From: Planctomycetota bacterium
GTDB lineage: Bacteria > Planctomycetota > Phycisphaerae > Phycisphaerales > Phycisphaeraceae
Assembly: GCA_024276075.1 (NCBI GenBank)
Contig: JAJRXX010000041.1
Location: 19,560 to 83,559 of the forward strand
Reading direction: 5' to 3'
DNA length: 64,000 nt
Part shown: positions 33,599-43,749 of the stretch, piece by piece
How the letters are laid out: every line of letters starts with the position of its first letter
Numbering within the stretch: position 1 is the first letter of the stretch
The notes under the pieces: generated by a model
Database searches by the model: none
Told to the model about the DNA's origin: nothing
Seen by the model: only the letters and a program-made list of their open reading frames with translations
Translations under genes and position numbers: made by a program

Positions 33599-36226
33599 TC
33601 AGTGTCCCGTAGGCTCGACGACACCGGCTGGCAGTACGAGCACCTGTGGCAGATAGTCTTGCTCGACCGCCGGTGAGCTGTATTCGTACGGCCCGCGGTG
33701 GACAGTCGGAATCTCGTCGAAGTTTAGGTGCGGCGGGGGCGAAGTCGTGGTCCATTCGAGAGAGTTGGCGTTCCACGGGTTTGTCCCCGGATCGAATCCA
33801 AACTCGTCCTTCGACCGTGACAAGATCAGGCACGCCAACCCAGGCAGTCCCACCAGCGCCAAAATCAGCCAGCGATGCGCGAATAGGCCCGGAACACCCA
33901 GCCAGAGGTACGCATCGTGTTTAAGTATCAGTGGTGCCAGGAACGCCGGCAGCCACACCAGGTGCAGCACCCGATTGAGCCACAGGGGCATGCGTAGCAG
34001 ACCGCCTACCGTCCAGATGATGAACACCGCGATGGTCACCACGACGCTGTAGATCACGCCGTTTATCAACGCGCCGCCCAGTGTTGGGTAGAAATTAAGT
34101 GCTTCCGCATCGTACCCACTCCAGAAGCTCACGCCGATTACCATCGGCAGTCCGAGCATCACGATGAATATCGCTGTCAGCGCTCGGCCTAGCTTTCGCG
34201 GCAGGCTTGTAAATACGTTGAAGAAGAACGGGATTTGTGCCATCCCCATCATCATGGCGAAGATCGTCATGAACACGTTCATCGGTTGGAGGTGCATGAG
34301 CGTGGGGTATTCCATGATCGACGCGTACCGTCGGGGGTGTCCCCCGATGCCCAGGATGTGCATCAGGAAGAACGTTCCGTTAAACGCAATGACCGTCATC
34401 CAGAAGTGGATCACCCCCCAGCGTTGATTGAGTTGTCTGCCGAACATTTTCGGGAACCACTGGTATATCCCCGCGAAGATGGCAAACAGTGACCCGCCGA
34501 ATAGTACGTAGTGGATGTGTGCGACGATGAAATAGGTGTCGTGTATCGGGATATCGACCGGCGCGCTGGCCATGAATATCCCGCTTAGGCCGCCGATCAC
34601 GAACATGCTCACAAACGCTAAAGCGTTGAGCATCGGGGGCGTGAAGCGGATGTCGCCGCCCCAGAGCGTGCCGAGCCAATTAAACGTCTTGATCGCCGAA
34701 GGTACCGAGATCATGATTGTCGACGCCATAAACGTCATGCCCAGCGTCGGGTTCATACCTGACTGGAACATGTGGTGTCCCCACACGATGAACCCCAGCC
34801 CCGTGATCGTGGCCATCGAGTAGACCATTGGCTTGTACCCGAAGATCGGCTTGCGTGTGTGGCACGACAGCACATCACTGACCACACCCATCCCCGGCAG
34901 GATCATGATGTACACCGCTGGGTGCGAGTAGAACCAGAACAGGTGCTGGAACAGCAGCGGTTGGCCGCCCGCAGCGGGCAGGAAGAAATGCGTTCCTATC
35001 GTCCGGTCCAGCAGCAGCAGCACCATCGCGGCTGTCAGTACGGGTGTGGCAAAGCACGCCAGGATTGACGTGATAAACATCGCCCATACTGTCAGCGGCA
35101 TGCGGAACATGGTCATGCCCGGTGCGCGCATGTTCATGATTGTCGTCAGGTAATTTATGGCGCCCACCACCGAGCTGAAACCTATCAGCCCCACCGCTAC
35201 GATCCAGAGTGTCGTACCAATTTGCGAGGAATAAGCTGTCTCTGAGAAGGGCGGGTACATTGTCCAGCCCCCACCCGCAGCGCCGCCTGGCGTCCAGAAG
35301 CTGATCAGCATGATCACGCCCGCCGGCACCGCTAGCCAGAATGCCAGCATGTTCAGTTTCGGGAACGCCATATCGCGAGCACCGATCATCAGCGGGATCA
35401 GGAAGTTGCCGAACCCGCCCACCAACATCGGGATGATCACCAAGAAGATCATGATTGACGCGTGCATCGTAAATAATTGCAGGTACGCGTCCGTCGTCAA
35501 AGTCTCTTTGTAAAAGGTCACTTTGTCGGCTGTGGTTTCGAGCGTTTTGCCATTGGCTTTGATTGAGACGGGTGTTTGGCCCGCACGGATGGGCAGGAGG
35601 ATCGGTCCACTAACGGTTTTTGCACGCGGCGCGTTCGAGCCGTCGGTGATCATTTTTTCAACGCCGACCAGAGTCAACTGTTGCGGTGAGTCGTCTCTCG
35701 CGGTTGTCACGGTCACGCCCGCAACCGTACGGGCCTCTTGTTTGGCGTAGTTGTAGTCGGCCATCACCATTACCGGATCGACCCATGCGGGTATTGCGTT
35801 GTCGAGTACCCGTGTTTGGCCGGTGTCGCCACGCACCATTGTTCCCGCGGGCAGTGTGACCGCCAACCCCTTTGGGAAGCCGGTAAGCGTTGCTATGTCT
35901 TGGCCGCTTAGTTTCTGCCCATTCACGTCAAGGTCGGATTTCACCTCGACCTCACAGCCCATTTTCCACAGCGCCAAGTTCGCCTCTGGAGCCTTACTTG
36001 TCATCTTGCCCGGAAGGATTTTTGCGTACGGAACGTTTTGGTTTGGCCAGGCGATCTGGTAGCGCACGCCCAGCGCCAGCAAGCCACCCATAATCACGAA
36101 TAGCAACGCAGCGAACGTGAATTGGATACCGATGACCTTGTGATCGGTGGAGAAGATGTATTTGGTGATGAAGTTGGAGGGCCCGTGGTGCTGGTCGTCA
36201 TGTCCGCTGCCATGGTTCGTGCTCAT
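33599..36226 (-). CDS. coxA: Cytochrome c oxidase subunit I with a large periplasmic insertion
   Basis: 875 residues, against about 530-600 for a usual subunit I. The haem and copper ligands are present: TMHASIMIFL (haem a), FYSHPAVY (CuB His and cross-linked Tyr), GHHMFQ (CuB pair), VPSAIKTF (K-channel Lys) and VAHIHYVLFGG (both haem His). YSHP in place of GHPE marks the A2 subtype, where Tyr-Ser replaces the D-channel Glu. Between helix 1 and helix 2 lies about 170 extra residues (68-238) with a VTVTTARDDSPQQLTLVG-type beta-rich look. Extra C-terminal helices are followed by the common NPWNANSLEW tail. It catalyses oxygen reduction. Confidence 0.95.
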   Translation of the reverse strand: MSTNHGSGHDDQHHGPSNFITKYIFSTDHKVIGIQFTFAALLFVIMGGLLALGVRYQIAWPNQNVPYAKILPGKMTSKAPEANLALWKMGCEVEVKSDLDVNGQKLSGQDIATLTGFPKGLAVTLPAGTMVRGDTGQTRVLDNAIPAWVDPVMVMADYNYAKQEARTVAGVTVTTARDDSPQQLTLVGVEKMITDGSNAPRAKTVSGPILLPIRAGQTPVSIKANGKTLETTADKVTFYKETLTTDAYLQLFTMHASIMIFLVIIPMLVGGFGNFLIPLMIGARDMAFPKLNMLAFWLAVPAGVIMLISFWTPGGAAGGGWTMYPPFSETAYSSQIGTTLWIVAVGLIGFSSVVGAINYLTTIMNMRAPGMTMFRMPLTVWAMFITSILACFATPVLTAAMVLLLLDRTIGTHFFLPAAGGQPLLFQHLFWFYSHPAVYIMILPGMGVVSDVLSCHTRKPIFGYKPMVYSMATITGLGFIVWGHHMFQSGMNPTLGMTFMASTIMISVPSAIKTFNWLGTLWGGDIRFTPPMLNALAFVSMFVIGGLSGIFMASAPVDIPIHDTYFIVAHIHYVLFGGSLFAIFAGIYQWFPKMFGRQLNQRWGVIHFWMTVIAFNGTFFLMHILGIGGHPRRYASIMEYPTLMHLQPMNVFMTIFAMMMGMAQIPFFFNVFTSLPRKLGRALTAIFIVMLGLPMVIGVSFWSGYDAEALNFYPTLGGALINGVIYSVVVTIAVFIIWTVGGLLRMPLWLNRVLHLVWLPAFLAPLILKHDAYLWLGVPGLFAHRWLILALVGLPGLACLILSRSKDEFGFDPGTNPWNANSLEWTTTSPPPHLNFDEIPTVHRGPYEYSSPAVEQDYLPQVLVLPAGVVEPTGH

Positions 36227-36317
36227 GTCTGATTATTCCTATCCGCGTTCGTAGTTATTGCACGCTACGCGACGATGAATCGTCTAAAAGTAGTTCTTTT
36301 TTGACGCACCGCCCGTC

Positions 36318-37256
36318 TTAATACCCCTCGTCCTCGTCGCCCAGGTCGAGGTACGAGGCTTCTTCTTCGAGGAACGCTTCGTATTGATCGTGGGTCACCA
36401 CGTACAGTTTTCCGCGCATCTTGAAGTGGCCCTGACCACAAAGCTCGGCACAGACGATGTCAAATGGTTTTGCATAGTCGAACATATCCATCTCATCGGG
36501 GCTGGTCCCGATGACCTGTGCGCTGGTTCGGTCCGCCTCGATCCAGACCCTCGCGTTTAGGCCTGGCATCGCGTCTTGTTTAATCCGAAAATTAGGCAGG
36601 AAAAAGCTGTGTATTACATCCACGCTGCTGAGCTTGATCAGCACCTTGGTGTTTACGGGGACCGCCATGATCGGCGATACGATGTCGTCTATTCCATCCG
36701 GGTGCGACCGGTCGAGCCCGATGAGTTTCTCCGGGTCGGCGCTCTGTGTGTCGATCAGGCTGGTCTGGCGTGGTCCGAGCTGGCCGTCGCTGCCGGGGTA
36801 GTGGAAGTACCAGGCAAATTGCCTGCCGATCACCTCCATCTCCACGGTGTCGTCGCTTTTCGTGATAACGGGTTGCTGTTTGATGTTCGACCAAGTTGCT
36901 TGGCTGAATGCCGCGATTAACGCCAGGATTACCGTCGGGATCAGCGTCCACACCAGTTCCAGCTTGCTGTTGCCGCGAATAAACACCCCGTGTCGACCCG
37001 GTCGGTGTCGGTACTTGAACAAGAATATCGCCATCGTTATGAACACCGTGATGCAGATCGCCACGGTCAGGTACAAGATAAAGTTGAAAAGCAGATCGAT
37101 CTGCTGGGCTGCGGGGAAGACGTTTTCGGGTAGCCACCAGCCCCGAGGCCCCGTGGTCTCTTGAGGCTGTGCCTGCGCCGTGGCGGCGCCCATAGAGGTC
37201 GCGAGCGTGAACGCCAGGGCCGGGATTGGTATCAGTAATTTCTTGACGGTTGACAA
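36318..37256 (-). CDS. coxB: Cytochrome c oxidase subunit II
   Basis: 312 residues. A signal peptide ends near AATAQAQ, two membrane helices follow (about 53-75 and 95-116), then the periplasmic CuA domain. The CuA ligands are the His of VIHSFFLPNF and the residues of CAELCGQGHFKM (two Cys, His, Met). There is no fused cytochrome c domain, so a separate donor is needed. The start is TTG at 37256, supported by a strong AAGGAG site 6 bases upstream. The C-terminus is acidic. It lies just upstream of coxA. Confidence 0.95.
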   Translation of the reverse strand: MSTVKKLLIPIPALAFTLATSMGAATAQAQPQETTGPRGWWLPENVFPAAQQIDLLFNFILYLTVAICITVFITMAIFLFKYRHRPGRHGVFIRGNSKLELVWTLIPTVILALIAAFSQATWSNIKQQPVITKSDDTVEMEVIGRQFAWYFHYPGSDGQLGPRQTSLIDTQSADPEKLIGLDRSHPDGIDDIVSPIMAVPVNTKVLIKLSSVDVIHSFFLPNFRIKQDAMPGLNARVWIEADRTSAQVIGTSPDEMDMFDYAKPFDIVCAELCGQGHFKMRGKLYVVTHDQYEAFLEEEASYLDLGDEDEGY

Positions 37257-37402
37257 GAGTTACTCCTTACAAGGCAACGCAGACAGGTTAGCAGAGAGCG
37301 TAGACACGGCGTGACGATCAATTCATTTCATTGCCATGTCTGTAAACCCCTTGGTGTTTAGGACTCGCAGTGAAATCACAGATCACGCCGTATAAGATAA
37401 GA

Positions 37403-38197
37403 CTATTTTTTCTTTTTTGGGCCGTAGGTTACGGTGACTTGCTTGGTTTCCCCGTCGCCGACGGACACGCTGATTGTCTTGTGGTCTGGGGCAAATTTCT
37501 TGAATTCATGCCACACGCTCAATTCGTAATCACCCGCAGGTAGGCCCCGGATCTCGAACGTGCCGTCCTGCTGCGTGACCGCGAAGAATGGGTGCTCCAC
37601 CACGTGCAGGTACGCTCCCATCCACGGGTGTACGTCGCACCGGATCGGGATCGCCGACTCGGGCTTGGAGAACTTCTTCGTGATGACCATGCCCTTGACC
37701 GGCATGCCCTCGTTGAATGAGCCGTTGTTGGAGCTGTTCATCTTGACATTGTGCAGCGTGCTGTCGCTATTGAGGATGTCGAGGTCCTGATTGACCATCA
37801 CGCCGCTGACGTGCGGCACGTACATGCAACCGGTCTGGTCCAAGGCTGCGTTGCCTGTGGCAGAAAAACTCTTGCCCGCCAAGCCCTTGCTCACCCACAC
37901 GAACACGTTTTGGAGTGTTTTGTTATCGCCGAAGACGTACCGCTCATTTTTCGCTTTTTTTCCAGGGTGTGCCTTGTCGCAGTATGCGTCGGCGTTCATG
38001 CGGATCGGTTTGCGTTTGGCCTTCTTGCCGTCAAACTTCACCACGCCCTTGATCGTGCCGCCCGCCTGGTCGATTCCGCCGACGTTGATCGACGGGGCAT
38101 TGGCCCACGTGTTACCACCACCGAGCACAAAGCTTAATACCGCCGCCACGGCGACAGTGGTAGCGGTTCTGTATCGATCAAATAAGTCAGTGTTCAT
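37403..38197 (-). CDS. Exported cupredoxin-like protein with carboxypeptidase-regulatory fold
   Basis: 264 residues with a signal peptide (to about residue 33, TWANA). The type-1 copper ligand set is visible: His149 in STLHNVKM, then Cys187, His190 and Met193 in CDVHPWM. A C-terminal FEIRGLPAGDYELSVWHE block is the carboxypeptidase-regulatory beta sandwich. It closely resembles the last 190 residues of the giant cytochrome encoded just upstream, so the two arose by duplication. It probably carries electrons in the periplasm next to the oxidase. AAAGGA precedes the ATG. The C-terminus ends in a Lys-rich tail. Confidence 0.85.
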   Translation of the reverse strand: MNTDLFDRYRTATTVAVAAVLSFVLGGGNTWANAPSINVGGIDQAGGTIKGVVKFDGKKAKRKPIRMNADAYCDKAHPGKKAKNERYVFGDNKTLQNVFVWVSKGLAGKSFSATGNAALDQTGCMYVPHVSGVMVNQDLDILNSDSTLHNVKMNSSNNGSFNEGMPVKGMVITKKFSKPESAIPIRCDVHPWMGAYLHVVEHPFFAVTQQDGTFEIRGLPAGDYELSVWHEFKKFAPDHKTISVSVGDGETKQVTVTYGPKKKK

Positions 38198-38400
38198 ATA
38201 CGAGTCCTTTCAATGGTGGCCCGCCCCGGGTGCGTTTTCTATTAGGTCAATCTACGCTGTCTTAGTTGTTATGCGAAAAACCTTTGCAGCATGCAATGAT
38301 TTCGCAAAGACGAATCGGTCAACACAAAGCGTCGAAAGCTATTTTTAGATATTCGCCTATCACACACAGGTCGCGTGGCGACCATTAATTAACATACAAA

Positions 38401-41400
38401 CTAATCTTTTTTCAAGGTTACGTCCACGCGGTGCGAAGTGTCGGCAGCGACGGTTACTTCAAACTCCATCGACGCGACCTTTTTTTGCTCGTGAATTGCT
38501 TCGAGTGTGTATGTCCCAGGCGGTAGGCCCGTGATCTCGAACCGACCCTCTACGTCGCTCACAGCGAAGAACGGGTGTTCGACAACGTATAGATATGCTC
38601 CCATCCATGGGTGCACGTCGCACCTGAGGTTGATACCCAGTTCAGGTTTCGACAACACCTTGTCGAGCCGCATGCCTTGAACCGGCATGCCCTCGTTAAA
38701 CGCCCCGTTTTTGGAACTGTTCATTTTAACGTTGTGTAGGGTGTTATCACTGTTGAGGATCACCAGGGGCTGGCCCGCTGTGACGCCCATCACGTGGGGG
38801 TGGTACATACAGCCGTTCTGATTGATCACCGCAGGCTCTTGTGGTACTGCGGTGTTACCCGATAGCCCCGATTTTACGTAGATGAAAACGTTACGCATCG
38901 TCGAGTCTTTGTTTACGACCATGCTCGGGTCGAATACCTTTTTCTTGTGTGCTTTTTTGCAGAAAGCGTCGGCACCCATGCGGAGGGGTTTGCGGCGGGC
39001 GGGCTTGCCCTCGAACTTGACCACGCCAACGACTCGGCCGTTTCCACCGCCGTCGTGTGATGCGGTTGCCCCGTCGTGCAAATCAATCGTTGATTTTGTG
39101 GCGTCCTCTTGCGGTTTCGGGGGCGCGACGACGGACGCGGGGGTTGAGGCTTGGCTCTGAGCCTGATCGTCACCCGCTGTATCAGCCGTGCCACTTTGCT
39201 CACCGCTGTCTTTGGGTTGTTTTTCAACGATCTTCGGCTTCGGTAGTGGCGTTAATTCAATCTTTTTCGGCTGTTCGCCTTGGAGCCGTTCTTCGCCCGG
39301 GGTGTAGCCCGTCCTGCCCGCTTCGTAGATGAAGTCCATCAGGACTCGGCGCTGGTCCGCGCCGAGGTAGCCGTACTGAGCGTGCATCTGTTCCTTGACC
39401 TGACCGGGGTAGTTAGAGAACGCCGATTGGCCGTCGGGGAACCACTGAGGCATTTTTGTGCCCGGCTGGATCGTCGCGGGCTCTTGGAGCCAACGATCGA
39501 CCCAGTCCCATCGTAAACGGTCGCCGGTGTAAGACAGGTTCGGTGCGGTGTATACAGGTCCGGTGGGGGCGGCCTCTTGCTCGTCTTCGTCGCCGTAACC
39601 GTAATCCTCTTCTTCCTCATCGTCGTAGCCGTAGTCTTCCTCATCCTCTTCCGGCTCGTCGTCGCTGCTCTGAACTTCGTCCGCAGGGACGTCGGGGTTA
39701 TCGAGTTTCCAGAGTGCTAGCAGCTTTTCTTCATCACCCAATGCGTGGCACTGGTAGCAGCGCAGCTCGTTAAAGAGCGCTTCGCCGCGGTCAAACCATT
39801 GCTCGTCGTCTGTTCCCGGCTGCGGCGTCTGTGTGAAGGGATACGTCACGTCGTTCATCGATTGCAAGAATTTAGCTTCTTTGTGAAGCTTCGCCCACTT
39901 CTGAGCTAGCTCAGGCAGCGTGGCTTCGAAAGGATCGAGTTCCTTGGACTTCGCTAGCTCGGTTTCCAACGCAAAGCCATGTAGCCGATTTGTCGCCTTC
40001 TTGATGTTCGACCGAGTAAACCAGTTGCTGTCGTCGGGATGGGATGCCCGGTACGGATCGATCGAATCGAGGTCCTTGGCCAAGTGCTCGGACATCTTCT
40101 GGCTTTGGGCGGCGAAGTACGCCACCAGCGACGTCGCGTCTTCACTGGACATGGGGAAGCTGGGCATGCGGACCTTCAGCCAAGGTCGAAGTTCATGTAC
40201 GTTTTGCAGGAAGTCGTGCAGCCATTGCGGCTGGGTTTTGGCACCTTGTCCGATTAGCCGGGGTGGAGCGTTGTTCAGGTGATCATAATTAAACGAGCCG
40301 TCTGGGTTAAACACGTCAAAGTACGCCCATATCTGTGGTGTGTTGCTATCGATGTTGTGGCAGCCGTAGCAGTTGTACCGCGTCGCGAGTTGTTTGCCCC
40401 GTGCCACCTGTAGGGCCGTCTCGTTTACAGCTAACTGCTGCATCGACGGCGTTACCAGCGGTTTGCGGATACTCGTCACGAACGTGACCAACGCTTCGAC
40501 CTGCGTATCGGTCAGGAAGAACTTGGGCATCTTCATCTTGTCGTATGGCTTGCCCACGTTCGAGCTTTGCGCGTCGAATCCACCGTCTTCGTTTAGATGT
40601 CCGTCAAACGCGGTTCGGCCCCGGTCGTAGACACGCGGGTTGTGCAGCTTGTGGTACAGCCACTCGCGACGCCCCAACGCGCCCAGTGTTTCCCAATTGA
40701 GCGTGACTTGATTGATCTTATCGTCGTGGTGTGAGACCTGCGGAGCGTCAGCGGCTACGCCTTCGTGATCGACTTTCCAAACAGTGATGGGCTTTTCTCG
40801 CTGTTTGTCGAAAGCGTGGTCGAAATAACCGAAATCCAATTTGTGCGGGTCCTTCACCCCCCAGTCGTCTAGATTCGCGCACGTCGATGCGGCTGTCTCA
40901 AAGCCGTTGATCTGGTGGCAGTTGTTGCACCCGTAGTTACCGATCATCTTCTTGCCCAGGAACGTCAACTGCTCGTCGGTCGTCATACCCGGCTCGTCGG
41001 GTGTGCCGTTGACTTCCTCTCTGGCATTTGCGAGCGTGGTGCCAGCAGATTTGAGCTGTGCGGTCAACTCGGCGAGCATCTTCTTCCCGTCGTCGTCCAA
41101 TGCCTGGAAATCAGTTGGCTTGTAACCCGGACGCTCCAGCGACAGCAAATACGTCGTGAGGTCCGCCGCTTCTTGTTCCGAGAGCCGGAAGCTGGGCATG
41201 ATGGTGTAACTCGAGTAATGGCGCGGGTTACGCAGCCAGTCGTACAGCCACGCCGCGGCCTGCTGGTGCGCCGAGGCGGCGTCCCGGCCCGCTTTGAGCT
41301 TGGTGCCCACACCCGACAGTTCGGGCCCCGTGCGTTCGAGCTTGTCGGGCAGGTGCTCCATGGCGTACCAGTGCTGTTGGTTGTACGTCATGTGCTCGTA

Positions 41401-43749
41401 CTGCTGCTGGGCCTGGTCCTCGTCCGCACCGGTACGGTTGACCAAGTCTTCGACGATCCAGTCTTCCCCGTATTCATCCAGGTTGCTGTGGCACGCCAAG
41501 CAGCCCACGCTGTTAAACAGCTTCCGTCCAGCGGCGGTATCGCCCTGGAGGTCCTCAGGCATCGGTTCGGGCTCGTAGGGAGAGGTGGCTCCTTGTGTCG
41601 GCTCCGCTTTCAGGAGGTAGTGCGTGATCGCCGCCACTTCGGTGCGGGTACGCAGGATGTCCACCGGGGAGGAGTTGTTCTCGAGCATGAAGTAGTGGGG
41701 CATCTTCGTCGTTGGCCGGAATGCTTTGGGCGACCATATCCACGACGCGATCATCGGGGCGGTTAGCTTTTGCCGGACATGTGCCAGGTTCGGGCCGACC
41801 TTCTTGATATCCAGATCGTCTTCGAGCGACTCGACCGCGTGACAGTTTACGCAGCCCATTTGTGAAAACAGCAAACGCCCCTCGTGCAGCTTCGGCGCAG
41901 CCTCGGCAATGTCGAATACCTCGGTGTGGCACTTGTTGCAGCTTGACTCGATAAACCGCATCTCGTGCATCGGTTTTTCCCACTCCATGTAGTGCACCGC
42001 GTGCCACCCGTGCGCGTGTCCCCAATACTCCGCTTGCTTCACAGCTAGGGCGTCCCGGTCGGGCTCGCTGATCGAACGGTAGCTCAGCGAGCCGGCGTGT
42101 GAGCCTTGCTGGGGCGCAAAGGGTGCCGGGTCGTTCGGGTCGGTTAGCTTGATGTCGTCATGGGTAGACCGTGCTTCGCTCGTCTGTTTGCTGTGTTCAC
42201 CGCTCGTGCTCGATGCCATCACGGTCTGGGCGCCGTCGATCGACCACCCTGTTGCCCATGCCGAGCCTGGGGTGGCTACGCCGCCTGCGTGGTGCGTCCC
42301 GGAAGCGTGCTCAAGCAGGAACTCTGGCACCGGGGCGCCTGTCTCGGCGTCGACCCAGATATCCTGTGGTATATGCGCTGCGTGTACAAAGTCCGTCTCC
42401 TGCCCCGAACCCTCGTGGCAGGATGTGCAGCCCATCGTCTTCATCGGGTGCGGTGACTCCACGTCTACGTATAGGTCCAGACGCGGGTGGCCCAGCAGCA
42501 CGGGGTTGGCACTGAGCGACGGCAATCCGTTTTCACCGCGGTGTTCGTTGTACCGCTCGATGAGCACTTGTCGGTACATCCCGCGTAGGTGTTTAAATTG
42601 CTTATCCTCCAGGGACTCCAGGAGCAACCGTTTTACGTCGGATAGATACCGCTCGATCGGCCTGTACCACTGCGCCCTTGTCTGTTCGACGCTACCTTGT
42701 TCGTGCAAAGCGATGCGTTCAAATTCATCTGCTAAAGCGTCATCCGATTCCAATGGGTCTAGGCCCGCGTCGCTTCGCAACCCGTTGATCGTTTCCACCG
42801 CGTGTTCTTTGAGGGTGCCTAGTTCCAGCCCCGCTAGCGTGGCGGCACGCTCCCAAAAACTCAGCATCACCACGGGGCTCGAGATCGAATTCACGTCCTG
42901 GCCCTCATGCGATGCCACCTGACGCTCGGCGAACAGCAATAAGTGGTGTTCCTCAAAGGCGGGGTTGTCGATGTTCACGTGGCAGGTGCTGCACCGGTCA
43001 ATCGTCTCGACGGTCAGGTAGTTTAGGTCTGTGCGGATGTCGGGTACGACGACCTGCTGGACTTTTTCAGAAGGGTTAAACCAGTCCAGCAGCGGCGCGT
43101 TTCTGATGGTATCGCTGAGCTTTGCCAGCCCCTGTGGATCGAGCTTTTTTAGTTTGTCCGCCAGAGAGTTGCGTGTGCGCGTCAAGTCGTTGATCTGTTT
43201 TTGTACTGTCGTTTCTGCCGCCAGCAGTTTGTTTAGCTGATCTGATAGGGTCTCGATCGTTTCTTCCTGCTTAGCAATTTCCGATGCCTTCCGGCGGTAA
43301 TCTTTTTTCAGCTTCGCCAGTTCCTCTTCGAGTTGAGCGATATTTTCAGAGCCGGCGAGTCGGGCACGCTCGAGCTGCTGGGTCTTGGGGCCGATCTCGC
43401 CCTTGACCGCGGCGGCGGGGAGGGTCAGGCGGTCTCTCTTACGCGTGGTCGCTTCGAGTTGAGCGGTGGCCTCGGCGATTTGATCTCGCGGGAGCGTCGC
43501 CCCCAGCGATTGGATACGTTCCTCCAGGTCTCTCAATTCACGTTGTTGCTGAGCGTCGAGCGCGTGTGTCTGGGCGTCGATGGTCATCGCCGCTTCCCAC
43601 GCGCGTCCCTGACGCTGGTAGTCGCGCCATTGACGGGTATAGTCAGCCATTACCAGCCACCCCATCGATGCGAGTAGGGCGATCGCCGATACGGCAAATA
43701 CCAAGTGCAGTTTGTTTTGGTCACGCAGGGTGTCGGTTGATACGGGCAT
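38401..43749 (-). CDS. Giant octaheme cytochrome c fused to a C-terminal cupredoxin domain
   Basis: 1782 residues. An N-terminal membrane anchor (about 15-33) is followed by a long coiled coil (about 45-215). Eight CXXCH haem sites start at Cys253, 441, 604, 633, 750, 941, 1127 and 1331. Met ligands such as TKMPHYF, YTIMPSF, MKMPKFF, VRMPSF and GTKMPQWF follow several of them, as in class I cytochrome c domains. Residues about 1360-1395 are strongly acidic with repeated DYGY units. Residues about 1590-1782 are a cupredoxin with Cys1710, His1713 and Met1716. It heads the oxidase operon, so a periplasmic electron conduit to CuA is the likely role. No close named relative is known to me. Confidence 0.85.
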   Translation of the reverse strand: MPVSTDTLRDQNKLHLVFAVSAIALLASMGWLVMADYTRQWRDYQRQGRAWEAAMTIDAQTHALDAQQQRELRDLEERIQSLGATLPRDQIAEATAQLEATTRKRDRLTLPAAAVKGEIGPKTQQLERARLAGSENIAQLEEELAKLKKDYRRKASEIAKQEETIETLSDQLNKLLAAETTVQKQINDLTRTRNSLADKLKKLDPQGLAKLSDTIRNAPLLDWFNPSEKVQQVVVPDIRTDLNYLTVETIDRCSTCHVNIDNPAFEEHHLLLFAERQVASHEGQDVNSISSPVVMLSFWERAATLAGLELGTLKEHAVETINGLRSDAGLDPLESDDALADEFERIALHEQGSVEQTRAQWYRPIERYLSDVKRLLLESLEDKQFKHLRGMYRQVLIERYNEHRGENGLPSLSANPVLLGHPRLDLYVDVESPHPMKTMGCTSCHEGSGQETDFVHAAHIPQDIWVDAETGAPVPEFLLEHASGTHHAGGVATPGSAWATGWSIDGAQTVMASSTSGEHSKQTSEARSTHDDIKLTDPNDPAPFAPQQGSHAGSLSYRSISEPDRDALAVKQAEYWGHAHGWHAVHYMEWEKPMHEMRFIESSCNKCHTEVFDIAEAAPKLHEGRLLFSQMGCVNCHAVESLEDDLDIKKVGPNLAHVRQKLTAPMIASWIWSPKAFRPTTKMPHYFMLENNSSPVDILRTRTEVAAITHYLLKAEPTQGATSPYEPEPMPEDLQGDTAAGRKLFNSVGCLACHSNLDEYGEDWIVEDLVNRTGADEDQAQQQYEHMTYNQQHWYAMEHLPDKLERTGPELSGVGTKLKAGRDAASAHQQAAAWLYDWLRNPRHYSSYTIMPSFRLSEQEAADLTTYLLSLERPGYKPTDFQALDDDGKKMLAELTAQLKSAGTTLANAREEVNGTPDEPGMTTDEQLTFLGKKMIGNYGCNNCHQINGFETAASTCANLDDWGVKDPHKLDFGYFDHAFDKQREKPITVWKVDHEGVAADAPQVSHHDDKINQVTLNWETLGALGRREWLYHKLHNPRVYDRGRTAFDGHLNEDGGFDAQSSNVGKPYDKMKMPKFFLTDTQVEALVTFVTSIRKPLVTPSMQQLAVNETALQVARGKQLATRYNCYGCHNIDSNTPQIWAYFDVFNPDGSFNYDHLNNAPPRLIGQGAKTQPQWLHDFLQNVHELRPWLKVRMPSFPMSSEDATSLVAYFAAQSQKMSEHLAKDLDSIDPYRASHPDDSNWFTRSNIKKATNRLHGFALETELAKSKELDPFEATLPELAQKWAKLHKEAKFLQSMNDVTYPFTQTPQPGTDDEQWFDRGEALFNELRCYQCHALGDEEKLLALWKLDNPDVPADEVQSSDDEPEEDEEDYGYDDEEEEDYGYGDEDEQEAAPTGPVYTAPNLSYTGDRLRWDWVDRWLQEPATIQPGTKMPQWFPDGQSAFSNYPGQVKEQMHAQYGYLGADQRRVLMDFIYEAGRTGYTPGEERLQGEQPKKIELTPLPKPKIVEKQPKDSGEQSGTADTAGDDQAQSQASTPASVVAPPKPQEDATKSTIDLHDGATASHDGGGNGRVVGVVKFEGKPARRKPLRMGADAFCKKAHKKKVFDPSMVVNKDSTMRNVFIYVKSGLSGNTAVPQEPAVINQNGCMYHPHVMGVTAGQPLVILNSDNTLHNVKMNSSKNGAFNEGMPVQGMRLDKVLSKPELGINLRCDVHPWMGAYLYVVEHPFFAVSDVEGRFEITGLPPGTYTLEAIHEQKKVASMEFEVTVAADTSHRVDVTLKKD

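Noticed and set aside
40915..41766. 283-residue plus-strand frame within the giant cytochrome gene
   Set aside because: It covers haem-site codons of the minus-strand gene and is a composition-driven shadow.
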